Assembly (NCBI RefSeq): GCF_019966535.1
Contig: NZ_JAIMID010000007.1
Span: forward strand, 183,913-247,912
Origin: Mesobacterium pallidum
GTDB taxonomy: Bacteria; Pseudomonadota; Alphaproteobacteria; Rhodobacterales; Rhodobacteraceae
Length of the DNA stretch: 64,000 nt
Reading direction: 5' to 3'
Shown here: in pieces, positions 46,029-56,652 of the stretch
How positions within the stretch are numbered: position 1 is the stretch's first letter
Layout of the letters: every line of letters begins with the position of its first letter
The notes under the pieces: generated by a model
The model's input: only the letters and a program-made list of their open reading frames with translations
Database searches by the model: none
What the model was told of the DNA's origin: nothing
Translations under genes and position numbers: made by a program

Positions 46029-46690
46029 CTCGCGTATTGCAGGCCGGGCGCCGCGCGCCCCAATCCGGAAGCACCCGTTCGGCCGTCGTCTTCCTGCATG
46101 GCTACGGCGCCAACGGGGCCGACCTGCTAAGCCTCGCCGACCCGCTGGCCGAGCACCTGCCCGACACGCTTTTCGTGGCGCCCGATGCGCCCGAAAGCTG
46201 CGCCGGCGCGCCCTTCGGCTTCCAGTGGTTCCCGATCCCCTGGATCGACGGCTCCTCGCAGGAAGCGGCCGCGTCGGGCATGGCCGCGGCGATGCAGGAC
46301 CTCAACGCCTTTCTCGACGCGCTGATGGTGGACGAGGACCTGCTGCCCGAACAAGTCGCGCTGTTCGGCTTCAGCCAGGGCACGATGATGTCGCTGCACG
46401 TGGCGCCGCGTCGCGAGGACCCGCTGGCCGGGATCGTCGCCTTCTCGGGCCGGCTGCTCGAGCCGGACCTCTTGAAGGACGAGGTGGTCAGCCGGATGCC
46501 CGTGCTGCTGGTCCATGGCGATCAGGACGACGTGGTGCCGGTGCAATCGCTGCCAGAGGCGGCCGAGGCGCTGCAGGACGCGGGCTTCACCGAGGTCTTT
46601 GCGCATGTGCAGAAGGGCACGGCCCATGGCATCGCGCCGGACGGGCTGGGCGTGGCGCTCGCCTTCCTGCGCGACAAGGTCGGGTTCTGA
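46025..46690 (+). CDS. Phospholipase/carboxylesterase family hydrolase
   Basis: Small alpha/beta hydrolase of 221 residues in the YpfH/carboxylesterase family. It has the oxyanion motif FLHGYGANGADLL, nucleophile GFSQG (Ser near 119), acid in HGDQDDVVPV and catalytic His in TAHGIAPDG. It is translationally coupled to the DNA glycosylase by a 4-base overlap. Substrate unknown. Confidence 0.9.
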   Translation: MTRVLQAGRRAPQSGSTRSAVVFLHGYGANGADLLSLADPLAEHLPDTLFVAPDAPESCAGAPFGFQWFPIPWIDGSSQEAAASGMAAAMQDLNAFLDALMVDEDLLPEQVALFGFSQGTMMSLHVAPRREDPLAGIVAFSGRLLEPDLLKDEVVSRMPVLLVHGDQDDVVPVQSLPEAAEALQDAGFTEVFAHVQKGTAHGIAPDGLGVALAFLRDKVGF

Positions 46691-46703
46691 GCCGGGGCAC
46701 CCC

Positions 46704-47120
46704 TCAGCCGTGGGCCCAGAGCCCGCGTTTGGCGAACTCGACCGAGTTGCCGGCCGGGTCGCGGACGTAGAGCGACCGCGCCCCGTTCGGCCAGTCGAAC
46801 TCCGTGTCCACCGGCACCCCGGCGGCCTCGAACAACGCGCGCCAGTCGGCGATCTCGTCGCGGGTCGCGGCAAAGCAGACGTGACCCGGCCCCCGGGCGC
46901 CATGTGGCGGGACCGGCATGTCCGGGTTCCCCGGCGGTGCCTGCGTGGCCTCGGGGTTGAAAAGCAGCAGCATTCCATCGCCGACGCGATAGAAGACATG
47001 GCGGCCGGGGACCTCGACCGCCGTCTCCAGCCCCATCAATCCGCCGTAAAAGGCCCGGGCGGCCTCGAGGTCGTCGAGATAGAGCGCGGTTTCGAGGACG
47101 AACTGCGGTGGATGCGGCAT
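46704..47120 (-). CDS. VOC family (glyoxalase/bleomycin resistance-fold) protein
   Basis: Vicinal-oxygen-chelate fold protein of 138 residues: LETALYLDDLEAARAFYGGL at the start, PGHVCFAATRDEIADW in the middle and LYVRDPAGNSVEFAKRGLW at the end. Metal ligands are plausible but the reaction is unknown. The start at 47120 is chosen because AAAGGAG lies 8 bases upstream; ATG 47126 would be only two bases from it. It converges with the esterase gene. Confidence 0.87.
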   Translation of the reverse strand: MPHPPQFVLETALYLDDLEAARAFYGGLMGLETAVEVPGRHVFYRVGDGMLLLFNPEATQAPPGNPDMPVPPHGARGPGHVCFAATRDEIADWRALFEAAGVPVDTEFDWPNGARSLYVRDPAGNSVEFAKRGLWAHG

Positions 47121-47320
47121 GAACATGTCTCCTTTCGCCGGGTTGCCCGCCAGACAGGCAGATGTCGCACGGCTGATACGTGGATCGGCTATCCGGGTTA
47201 CATCACCCATATCACGGGGCTTGTCAGCATTCGAACCCGAGATATAGTAATTGGTAGCTGGGGCGGGGCACCCCGCTCTGGTGTCACTCAAGGCAGTCAG
47301 GGCGGAGGACGACTCGCGCA

Positions 47321-47905
47321 ATGGACGGCAATTTCAGGACGGCATTCACCCGCGAACCGGCGGCGTTGAAGCAACATCCGGCACTGGTGCTGAATGCCGA
47401 TTACAGACCCCTCAGTTACTACCCGCTTTCGCTCTGGCCGTGGCAGGAGGCGATCAAGGCCGTCTGGCTCGACCGGGTGGACATCGTGGCCGAATACGAC
47501 CAGGTCGTGCGCAGCCCGCGAATGTCGATCCGGATCCCCTCGGTGGTGGTGCTGAAAGACTATGTCAAACCCAGGAAGCGCGTGGCCTTCACGCGCTTCA
47601 ATCTTTTTCTGAGGGACGGTTTTTCCTGCCAGTACTGCGGCAGCCACGGAGAGCTCACCTTCGACCACGTGGTGCCCCGCGCGGCGGGGGGCGTCACCAG
47701 CTGGGAAAACGTGGTCGCGGCCTGCGCGCCATGTAACCTGCGCAAGGGCTCCAAGTCGCTGCGCCGGGCCGGCATGGCGCTGCGCAAGCCGCCGCGCCGC
47801 CCCTCGGCCGAAGAGCTGCGCAACATCGGCCGGCGCTTTCCGCCCGGCCACCTGCACGAAAGCTGGATGGACTTCCTTTACTGGGACACCGAGCTCGAGG
47901 CCTGA
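47321..47905 (+). CDS. HNH endonuclease family protein
   Basis: Protein of 194 residues with a C-terminal HNH domain: CQYCG and CAPCN zinc-type cysteine pairs around LTFDHVVPRAAGG and SWENVV. The N-terminal VLNADYRPLSYYPLSLWPWQ is characteristic of the widespread bacterial HNH family that sits in core chromosome rather than in defence islands. Biological role unknown. A GGAGG lies about 11 bases before the ATG. The 200 bases upstream hold no other gene. Confidence 0.9.
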   Translation: MDGNFRTAFTREPAALKQHPALVLNADYRPLSYYPLSLWPWQEAIKAVWLDRVDIVAEYDQVVRSPRMSIRIPSVVVLKDYVKPRKRVAFTRFNLFLRDGFSCQYCGSHGELTFDHVVPRAAGGVTSWENVVAACAPCNLRKGSKSLRRAGMALRKPPRRPSAEELRNIGRRFPPGHLHESWMDFLYWDTELEA

Positions 47906-47908
47906 GGC

Positions 47909-48499
47909 TCACCACACGTCCGGGTCGATCCCCTGAGCCTCGAGCCGGGCGAACTTGTCCTGCAGGAAGCGCTGGAAGGGCTGGTCGCGAAAGGCGCCGC
48001 TGGCCACGTATTCGAGGCCCGAGAGGTGGTGGAATGGCTTGAAGTAGCCGGGCATCCGGAACGCCTCGGCCGCGCGCAGGTCCGCCGCCCCGGCATGGGC
48101 CGCGGGCACCAGCACCTGCGTCGGCGTGAAGTTGACGAACCACTTGCGCGCCAGCGCCCGTTCCTCCAGCGCCTCGCCGTCGAAATCCAGCACCTCGCGC
48201 GCGCCCCACATGTCGAGCTGGAGCACGTTGAACTGCGCGGTCATGTAATCGGTGATCTCGGCCCGTTCGAAGTTCACCGCGTGCAGCTCGCGGCAATAGG
48301 GGCAGCCGCGCTGTTCGAACAGCACGATGAGCCCCTTGCCCTCGGCCGCCGCCTCCTCGAGGTCGGCCCCGAGTTCCAGGAAGCTGTCGAGGAAGAAGGG
48401 CTGGTCATGCAGCCCGTCGTCCCCCAGCACGGGACCGGCAGAGGCGGGCCCTGCCACCAGGGCCGCCCCGGCGAGGGCAGTGAAATCGCGTCGGTTCAT
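47909..48499 (-). CDS. Exported thioredoxin-fold protein (SoxW-like)
   Basis: Periplasmic thioredoxin-like protein of 196 residues. The N-terminus MNRRDFTALAGAALVAG resembles a twin-arginine-type signal, with one Arg pair before a hydrophobic stretch. The thioredoxin domain has the redox motif CPYC (near 66-69, EQRGCPYCREL) and a cis-Pro region FTPTQVLV. Similar to SoxW-type thioredoxins; no sox genes are nearby. It converges with the HNH gene. Confidence 0.87.
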   Translation of the reverse strand: MNRRDFTALAGAALVAGPASAGPVLGDDGLHDQPFFLDSFLELGADLEEAAAEGKGLIVLFEQRGCPYCRELHAVNFERAEITDYMTAQFNVLQLDMWGAREVLDFDGEALEERALARKWFVNFTPTQVLVPAAHAGAADLRAAEAFRMPGYFKPFHHLSGLEYVASGAFRDQPFQRFLQDKFARLEAQGIDPDVW

Positions 48500-48567
48500 G
48501 GCGTCTCCTCCTCGGGGCAGGATACCATGGCCGGCGCAGATCGCGAAGCGACGCTTGCGTGAAACGC

Positions 48568-48592
48568 AAAAGGCACCGCCGGGGCGGTGCCT
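48568..48592 (-). terminator. Terminator after the bactofilin gene
   Basis: On the minus strand a strong GGCACCGC/GCGGTGCC stem with a four-base loop is followed by TTTTGCGTTT, just after the bactofilin stop. Confidence 0.88.
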
Positions 48593-48617
48593 TGTCGTGG
48601 TCGCGGGGAAAGGGGCC

Positions 48618-49104
48618 TTACTGGTTGCCGCCGCCCTGCTGCTGGTTCTTGACCGACAGCGGGTCGTCCTGGCGCTGGACCGAGCCCTCGAAATGGGCGC
48701 CGCTCTCGATCGCGATGGTCTTGTGGATGATGTCGCCCTCGACCCGGGCGGTCGCGGTCAGGCGCACCTTGAGGCCACGCACGCGGCCGACGATGCGGCC
48801 ATGCACGACCACGTCATCGGCGGTCACTTCGCCCTTGATCGTCGCGGTTTCGCCGATGGTCAGCAGGTGCGCGCGGATGTCGCCTTCGACCGTGCCTTCG
48901 ACCTGGATGTCGCCGGCGGTCTTGATGTTGCCGGTGATGTTCAGGTCCGCCGACAGGACCGAGGCCGGCGGCTTGGGCTTGGGCGCGGATGCCTTGAAAT
49001 CGCCCGGCTTGGGGGCCGGAGGGGTCGACGCGCCGGCTGCCGGTGCAGAGGAGTCGGTGCTTGACCCATCGGCGGGCTTGTTGCCAGGTTCGTTGATCTT
49101 GCTC

Positions 49105-49115
<11 letters not shown>
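48618..49115 (-). CDS. Bactofilin family cytoskeletal protein
   Basis: Polymerising cytoskeletal protein of 165 residues. The bactofilin beta-helix spans about residues 50-145 (ADLNITGNIKTAGDIQVEG, IKGEVTADDVVVHGRIVGRV), flanked by disordered Pro/Ala-rich and Gln/Gly-rich tails. Bactofilins position cell-wall enzymes. Here the gene overlaps an M23 peptidase gene by 11 bases, the known bactofilin-peptidase pairing. A role in local wall shaping is inferred. Confidence 0.93.
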
Positions 49116-50421
<1,306 letters not shown>

Positions 50422-50652
50422 GTGATGCCGTCCTTCGATTGTCCCAACTCAGCAAAGGCCCCTACATCCCCGACGGGTCACCTTTTCTTCAGCCGATTTC
50501 TTAATTGGACTGGAAACTTGAGGCAATACACACGGCCACGGCGAATCGGCTTTCGGCCGGGTGGTGCGCAAAAGCGGCAGGTTTCTGCCGATACGCCGGG
50601 AAAACTAGGGAAAAATACGCCTCCGTGGGGTGCGGCGCGGTCCAAATGCCCG

Positions 50653-51474
50653 TTACGCGGTGCCTTGGGCGTCGGTCAGCGGCCAGTAGAAATCGGGCGG
50701 CAGGCCGGCCTCGGCGCGCTTTTCCTCGTTGAAGGGCGGCTTCAGGGCGCCGTGGAAATAGTGGCGGACCAGCCGATGGAACGCCTCCTTGGGGTCTTCC
50801 TCGTGGCGCCCGCACAGGAAGTGGAACCATTTCGATCCATAGGCGACATGGCCGACTTCCTCGGCGTAGATCGTTTCCAGCGCGTCGACGGCCTGGGTCA
50901 CGCCGGCCTTGCGGAACAGCGCGATCATGCCGGGCGTCACGTCCAGCCCCCGCGCCTCGAGCACCATGGGCACCACCGCGAGGCGGCCCATGAAATCGTC
51001 CACGGTGTCCTCGGCCGCGCGCCACATGCCGGCATGGGCGGGCAGGGCGCCGTAATGGCTGCCCAGCTCTTCCAGGCAGTCGCAGACCAGGTTGAAATGC
51101 CTGGATTCCTCTGCCGCCGATTTCACCCAGTCGTCGTAGAAGCCCATCGGCATGGGCACATGGGCAAAGCGCGGGATGATGTCCCAGTGCAGGTCCACCG
51201 CGTTCAGCTCGATATGCGCGACCGCATGGAGCAGGGCGATGCGCCCCGCCGGGCTGCCGGGCTTGCGCTTGGGCACGTCGCGCGGGTCCCTGAGTTCGGG
51301 CTGCGCGGGGCGCGACGGCCGCAGCGGCGGGTCGGCCCGTCCCACAGGGATCGGATCGCCCGCAGCGCGCGCGGCGAACCACGCCTCGGCGTGGCGTTTG
51401 CTGAGCGCGGTCTTTTCGCGCCCATCGGCGGTGGTCAGCACCTCCACCGCCATTTCGGCGAGGGTCAGGCTCAC
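50653..51474 (-). CDS. Ferritin-like DUF455 family protein
   Basis: Helical protein of 273 residues in the ferritin-like DUF455 family. Carboxylate/histidine motifs expected of a di-iron helix bundle are visible: LLHAVAHIELNAVDLHWD, SAAEESRHFNLV and YAEEVGHVAYG. Start GTG 51474 is preferred because it forms a GTGA overlap with the peroxiredoxin stop; ATG 51534 would add 20 low-complexity residues. Function unknown; the linkage to a peroxiredoxin suggests an oxidative-stress role. Confidence 0.86.
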   Translation of the reverse strand: MSLTLAEMAVEVLTTADGREKTALSKRHAEAWFAARAAGDPIPVGRADPPLRPSRPAQPELRDPRDVPKRKPGSPAGRIALLHAVAHIELNAVDLHWDIIPRFAHVPMPMGFYDDWVKSAAEESRHFNLVCDCLEELGSHYGALPAHAGMWRAAEDTVDDFMGRLAVVPMVLEARGLDVTPGMIALFRKAGVTQAVDALETIYAEEVGHVAYGSKWFHFLCGRHEEDPKEAFHRLVRHYFHGALKPPFNEEKRAEAGLPPDFYWPLTDAQGTA

Positions 51475-51929
51475 AGCGCCTTGGCCGCCTCGAGCACCTC
51501 GGCCGCGTGGCCTTCGACCTTGACCTTGCGCCATTCGCGGGCGATCGCGCCCTCGGCGTCGATCAGGAAGGTCGCCCGTTCGATCCCCCAGAAGGTCTTG
51601 CCGTACATGCTCTTTTCCTTCCAGACGTCATACTTTTCGCAGACGTCGCTGTCTTCGTCCGACAGCAGTGGCACGCCAAGGTCATGTTTCTTGGTGAAAT
51701 TCTCGTGCTTTTTCAGGCTGTCCTTCGAGATCCCGAACAGCTTCACCCCCGCGGCGTCGAACTGCGGCTTCAGCGCGGTGAAGTCGAGGTTTTCCATCGT
51801 GCAGCCGGGCGTGTTGTCCTTGGGATAGAAGAACAGCACCACCGGCGCGCCGCGCAAGGAGGACAGGGTCACCTCTCCCTCCGGGCTTGGCAGCGTGAAG
51901 TCAGGAGCGGAAACGCGCGCATCGGACAT
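51471..51929 (-). CDS. bcp: Thioredoxin-dependent peroxiredoxin (Bcp type)
   Basis: Peroxide-reducing thiol peroxidase of 152 residues. The peroxidatic Cys43 lies in YPKDNTPGCTMENLDF. The resolving cysteine five residues later, common in Escherichia coli-type Bcp, is absent (Leu), so it acts as a 1-Cys or atypical enzyme, perhaps using the Cys in DSDVCEKYDVW. The stop overlaps the DUF455 start by 4 bases. Confidence 0.93.
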   Translation of the reverse strand: MSDARVSAPDFTLPSPEGEVTLSSLRGAPVVLFFYPKDNTPGCTMENLDFTALKPQFDAAGVKLFGISKDSLKKHENFTKKHDLGVPLLSDEDSDVCEKYDVWKEKSMYGKTFWGIERATFLIDAEGAIAREWRKVKVEGHAAEVLEAAKAL

Positions 51930-52027
51930 GAAAATCCCCCTTTGGCTTTGGTGTCGTCCCCATCCATATTAGTCCCTGTACCGAAAGGGCAAGGGCACGA
52001 GGCGGCAGACCCTAAGTGGCAGGCGAC

Positions 52028-55000
52028 ATGCAAGACGAACAAGGGGAGGCGACGGCCGCGGCGCCGCCGCCCAGGCCGTCGCGCCTGCGCCATGTGCGGC
52101 ACTTGCGCCACCTGCGGCACACCAAGCATCTGGGCACCATCGGCGTGTCGCTTTTGTCGGCGCTGGCGACGCTTGCGCTGGTGGCTGTGCTGGTACTGCC
52201 CGAACGCCCCTTGCCCGCGCCCGGCTGGGTGCGCGAGCGGGTCGAGACGCGGCTGGCCGAGGCGGTGCCGCAGGTCGATGTCAGCTTTGGCGAGATGGTG
52301 CTGCTGGTCGAGGACGGCTGGCGCCCGCGCGTGCGTCTGCGTGACGTGGACATTGCCGCGCGGGGGGGCGATCACCTGGCCGCGCTCACGCAGATCGACA
52401 TCGTGATGGCACTGAGCCCGCTCATGCAGGGGCAGGTCAAGCCGCATGCCATCGAGCTCTCGGGCGTCTTCCTGACCGTGCGGCGGCTGGGCGACGGGTC
52501 CTTCGACTTCGCGCTCGATACCGGCAATGCGCTGGGGCAGTCGCTGGACGTGCCCGCGCTGATGGCGATGCTGCACGGCACGCTGGCCGCCGACGCGCTG
52601 AGTGCTCTGGACGAGGCCGGGCTGCGCGCGCTGACCCTGCGCTACGAGGACACGCGCACGGGCCGTGGCTGGACGATGGACGGCGGCCGCATCCGGCTGG
52701 CCCGCGGGGCCGAGGGGGTCGAGATCGGCGGCGATCTCGCGCTCCTCGGTGGTGGGGCGGATGTCGGCACGCTCGAGCTCAGCCTGGATGTGCCCACCGG
52801 CTCGAACGCGGCCGAGCTTGGCCTGCGCTTCGTCAACCTCGAGGCGCAGGACATGGCCTCGCAATTCCCCGCTCTGGCCTGGCTCTCGGCGCTGCGCGCG
52901 CCGATCTCCGGCTCCATGCGCGCGCGGCTGGGTGCGGATGCGCAACTGGCCGATCTGAACGCCACGTTGCAGATCGGCGCCGGTGCCGTGCAGCCGACCA
53001 ACAGGACGCGCCCCGTGCCGTTCCGCTCGGCCCGGGCCTATCTTGCCTTCGAGCCGGCCAGCGGGCGGCTACGGTTCGACGAGATCAGCATGGAAAGCGA
53101 CTGGCTGACCGTCCGGGCCGAGGGCAAGGCGATGCTGCAGGTCGTGCGAGAGGATGGTCGCGCCGAGGTCGCAACCGGCTGGCCCGACCAGTTGCTTGCG
53201 CAGATCGCCTTTTCCGAGGTCGCGCTGACCCCCGGCGACTACTACCCCGAAGGTCTGACCATCGACCGCGCCGCGCTCGACATGCGGCTCGAGCTCGACC
53301 CGTTCCGCCTCACGCTGGGCCAGGCGAGCCTTGCGCTGGAGGGCCAGGCGCTGACGGCCAACGGATCGCTTGCCGCCGGCTACGATGGGTGGGAAATCGC
53401 GCTGGACGTCACGGCCGACGATGTCGCGCCGCAGACGGTCGTCGCGCTCTGGCCGCTGGGGGTCAAGCCGCGCACCCGGGCCTGGCTGGACGAAAAGCTG
53501 CTGGGCGGGCGGGCCGAGAACGTCCATTTCGCCCTGCGCCTTGCGCCGGACCTGCCACCGCAAAGCCACCTCGGGCTCGACTTCACCGGGGCCGAGCTGA
53601 TCTGGATGCGCTCCATGCCAACCCTGCAGGACGCGACCGGCCACCTGTCGATCACCGGACCGCGCATGGTGGTGGTGGCCGACCGGGCCAAGGTCGTCTC
53701 GCCCCAGGGCGGGCTGGTCGAGATCGCGGGCAGCTCGATGGTGGTCGAGGATATCGGCCAGCCGGGCGCGCCGGCCACGCTGACCATCGACAGCGCCAGC
53801 ACCGTGACCGCCGCGCTGGCGCTGCTGGACCAGGAGCCGCTGAACTACCTCACCAAGGCGGGCCGCCCGGTGACGCTGGCCGATGGGCGGGCGGACGGGC
53901 GCACGGTGCTGACGCTGCCGCTCAAGCCGGGGGTGCAGCCGAACGAAGTGCGGTTCGATGCCGAGGTGGCGGTGACCGACGTGCGCTCGGACACGCTGGT
54001 GCCGGGCCGGGTGCTGGCCGCGCCGCGGCTGACGCTACGGGCGACGAACGAGGGGTTGCAGGTGCAGGGCGCGGCGCGCCTTGGCCGCGTGCCGGTGACG
54101 GGCACCTGGACCATGCCCTTCGGCCAGCCCGGCGCGGGCAGCCGGCTGGAGGGCACGGTCGAGCTGTCGGAACGCTTTCTTGACGAGTTCAACATCCAGC
54201 TGCCGCCGCGCAGCCTGTCGGGCCGGGGCGAAGGGCAGCTGAGCCTCGAGCTGCCGGCGGGCGGCGCGCCGCGCTTCACCCTGACCTCGACGCTGGCGGG
54301 GCTGGGGATGCAGCTGCCGCAGATCGGCTGGGGGATTTCGCAGGGCACCCGCGGCAAATTGCGCGTCTCGGGCGCGCTTGGCACGCCCGTCTCGGTGGAC
54401 AGCCTGTCGCTCGAGGCGCCGGGGCTGGATGCCTTGGGCCGGATCGAGCTGGACGGCAATGGCCAGTTCCGCCGCGCGGTCTTTGACCGGGTGCGGGCGG
54501 GGGGCTGGCTGGACGCGCCGGTGACGCTCAGTTCGCGCGGGCGGGGCGCCGCGCCGGCCATCGCCATCGGCGGCGGGCGCATCGACATGCGCAGCCTGCC
54601 GGACAGCGCGGGCGGCGGCGGCGGGGGCAACGCAGGGGGGCCGGTGACGCTGGCGCTCGACCGGTTGCAGGTCACTGACCAGATTTCGCTCACGAACATG
54701 CGCGGCGAGTTCGTCACCAACCGAGGGCTCGAGGGCGCCTTTGCCGGCCAGGTCAACGGCGCCGCCCCGGTCTCGGGCCGCGTGGTGCCGCAGAACGGCC
54801 GCTCGGCCTTGCAGGTCACCTCGGCCGACGCGGGCCAGGTGCTGCGCGCGGCCGGGCTGCTCAAACGCGCGCGGGGCGGCGAGATGGTGCTGAACCTCGT
54901 GCCCGTCGGCGGGGCGGGCAGCTTTGACGGCGCGCTGCGGGTGACCAACACCCGGCTGCAGGACGCACCCGCCATGGCAGAACTGCTGAACGCGATCTCG

Positions 55001-55375
55001 GTCATCGGCCTGCTCGACCAGCTGAACGGGCAGGGGATCCTGTTTTCCGAGGTCGACGCCCGCTTCCGTCTGACCCCCGGCCAGGTGATCGTCAGCCAGT
55101 CCAGCGCGGTGGGCCCCTCGATGGGGATCTCGATGGACGGCTATTACGACACCGCCAGCGGCGCCTTCGACATGCAGGGGGTGCTGTCGCCGATCTACCT
55201 GGTGAATGCGGTCGGCGCGATCTTCACCCGCAAGGGCGAAGGGCTTTTCGGCTTCAACTTCAACCTGCGCGGCACGGCCGAGGCGCCGCAGGTCTCGGTC
55301 AACCCGCTTTCGGCCTTCACCCCGGGCATGTTTCGTGAAATCTTCCGCCGACCACCGCCAGACCTGACGCGATAG
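52028..55375 (+). CDS. AsmA-like / YhdP-type DUF3971 protein
   Basis: Very large envelope protein of 1115 residues with one N-terminal membrane helix (about 38-60) and a long beta-rich periplasmic part. It has DUF3971-like central sequence and a C-terminal AsmA-type domain (LNAISVIGLLDQLNGQGILF, GYYDTASGAFDMQGVLSP). YhdP-family proteins bridge the membranes for phospholipid transport, which fits the family. Start ATG 52028 is chosen; GTG 52016 is also possible. Just before the helix is a basic tandem motif RHVRHLRHLRHTKHL. queA follows 3 bases after the stop. Confidence 0.88.
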   Translation: MQDEQGEATAAAPPPRPSRLRHVRHLRHLRHTKHLGTIGVSLLSALATLALVAVLVLPERPLPAPGWVRERVETRLAEAVPQVDVSFGEMVLLVEDGWRPRVRLRDVDIAARGGDHLAALTQIDIVMALSPLMQGQVKPHAIELSGVFLTVRRLGDGSFDFALDTGNALGQSLDVPALMAMLHGTLAADALSALDEAGLRALTLRYEDTRTGRGWTMDGGRIRLARGAEGVEIGGDLALLGGGADVGTLELSLDVPTGSNAAELGLRFVNLEAQDMASQFPALAWLSALRAPISGSMRARLGADAQLADLNATLQIGAGAVQPTNRTRPVPFRSARAYLAFEPASGRLRFDEISMESDWLTVRAEGKAMLQVVREDGRAEVATGWPDQLLAQIAFSEVALTPGDYYPEGLTIDRAALDMRLELDPFRLTLGQASLALEGQALTANGSLAAGYDGWEIALDVTADDVAPQTVVALWPLGVKPRTRAWLDEKLLGGRAENVHFALRLAPDLPPQSHLGLDFTGAELIWMRSMPTLQDATGHLSITGPRMVVVADRAKVVSPQGGLVEIAGSSMVVEDIGQPGAPATLTIDSASTVTAALALLDQEPLNYLTKAGRPVTLADGRADGRTVLTLPLKPGVQPNEVRFDAEVAVTDVRSDTLVPGRVLAAPRLTLRATNEGLQVQGAARLGRVPVTGTWTMPFGQPGAGSRLEGTVELSERFLDEFNIQLPPRSLSGRGEGQLSLELPAGGAPRFTLTSTLAGLGMQLPQIGWGISQGTRGKLRVSGALGTPVSVDSLSLEAPGLDALGRIELDGNGQFRRAVFDRVRAGGWLDAPVTLSSRGRGAAPAIAIGGGRIDMRSLPDSAGGGGGGNAGGPVTLALDRLQVTDQISLTNMRGEFVTNRGLEGAFAGQVNGAAPVSGRVVPQNGRSALQVTSADAGQVLRAAGLLKRARGGEMVLNLVPVGGAGSFDGALRVTNTRLQDAPAMAELLNAISVIGLLDQLNGQGILFSEVDARFRLTPGQVIVSQSSAVGPSMGISMDGYYDTASGAFDMQGVLSPIYLVNAVGAIFTRKGEGLFGFNFNLRGTAEAPQVSVNPLSAFTPGMFREIFRRPPPDLTR

Positions 55376-55378
55376 AGC

Positions 55379-56452
55379 ATGAAACTTTCCGATTTCGACT
55401 TTGACCTGCCCGAGACGCTGATCGCGACCCGGCCCGCAAGGCCCCGGTCTTCGGCCCGCCTGCTGGTGGCCGAAGGGGGCGGAATCACCGATGCCATCGT
55501 GCGCGATCTGGGCGACTACCTGCGCCCCGGCGACCGGCTGGTGCTGAACGACACAAAGGTGATCCCTGCGCGGTTGACCGGCACGCGCTGGCGCGACTCG
55601 GCGCAGGGCCGCGTGTCGGCGAAGGTCGAGGCGACCCTGCTCGAGCCGCGCGCGGACGGCAGCTGGGCCGCGCTGCTGAAACCGCTGCGCAAGGTGGGGA
55701 TCGGCGAAGAGATCGTGTTCTCCGACCAGCTTTCGGCCCGCGTGGTGACGAAAGGCGACGGGCAGGCGGAGTTGGCCTTCAACCTGACGGGCGAGGATTT
55801 CGACACCGCGCTGGCCGAGGCGGGCGCCATGCCGCTGCCGCCCTACATCGCGGCCAAGCGGCCGGCCGATGCGCAGGACCGCACGGATTACCAGACCGTC
55901 TGGGCCGCGCGCTCGGGCGCCGTGGCTGCGCCCACCGCGTCGCTGCATTTCGACGACGCGCTGCTGGACCGGCTGAAGGGCATGGGCGTGGCGTTCACCC
56001 ATGTCACCCTGCATGTCGGCGCCGGCACCTTTCTGCCGGTCAAGGTCGAGGACGTGGCGACCCACAAGATGCATGCCGAATGGGGCGAGGTGAGCGAGGC
56101 CGCCGCCGCCGAGATCGCGGCGACGAAAGCCGCGGGCGGGCGGGTGATCCCCGTCGGCACAACGGCGCTGCGCCTGATCGAGACCGCCGCCCGCGACACC
56201 GGCGCGATCCGGGCCTGGACGGGTGACACCGACATCTTCATCTACCCCGGCTTCCAGTTCCGTGTGACCGACGCGCTGATGACCAACTTCCACCTGCCGA
56301 AATCGACCCTGCTGATGCTGGTCTCGGCGCTGATGGGGCTGGACCGGATGCGCGGCATCTACGACCATGCGATTGGCGAAGGCTACCGCTTCTTCAGCTA
56401 CGGCGACGCCTCGCTCCTGGTGCCGGACAAGACAAAACCGGCGACGGGTTGA
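55379..56452 (+). CDS. queA: S-adenosylmethionine:tRNA ribosyltransferase-isomerase
   Basis: Penultimate step of queuosine tRNA modification, transferring a ribosyl unit from SAM. The 357-residue protein has the expected [20 protein letters not shown] start, [39 protein letters not shown], and [17 protein letters not shown] near the end. It follows the AsmA-like gene by 3 bases, so co-transcription is likely. Confidence 0.96.
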   Translation: MKLSDFDFDLPETLIATRPARPRSSARLLVAEGGGITDAIVRDLGDYLRPGDRLVLNDTKVIPARLTGTRWRDSAQGRVSAKVEATLLEPRADGSWAALLKPLRKVGIGEEIVFSDQLSARVVTKGDGQAELAFNLTGEDFDTALAEAGAMPLPPYIAAKRPADAQDRTDYQTVWAARSGAVAAPTASLHFDDALLDRLKGMGVAFTHVTLHVGAGTFLPVKVEDVATHKMHAEWGEVSEAAAAEIAATKAAGGRVIPVGTTALRLIETAARDTGAIRAWTGDTDIFIYPGFQFRVTDALMTNFHLPKSTLLMLVSALMGLDRMRGIYDHAIGEGYRFFSYGDASLLVPDKTKPATG

Positions 56453-56652
56453 CGCGGGCCACCCCTTTGTTAGGCAGGCGTTAACAACCCGTCATGCAAT
56501 CGTCGCAGAGGGCGGCCATGCCCGCGTTGCGACCCCGCGTGTCGTTTTGGGACCAGACCCGGACGGAAATGGGCTGCTAGCCCGGAAGAAGACCACGTCG
56601 GCCGACCATGCGCCGTGCAAAGTCGCGCCTGCCGCGACGAGAAGGAGCCTCG

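Noticed and set aside
47220..47275. tRNA-like TTCGAA motif on the minus strand upstream of the HNH gene
   Set aside because: The flanking T-stem does not pair and no acceptor stem can be formed.
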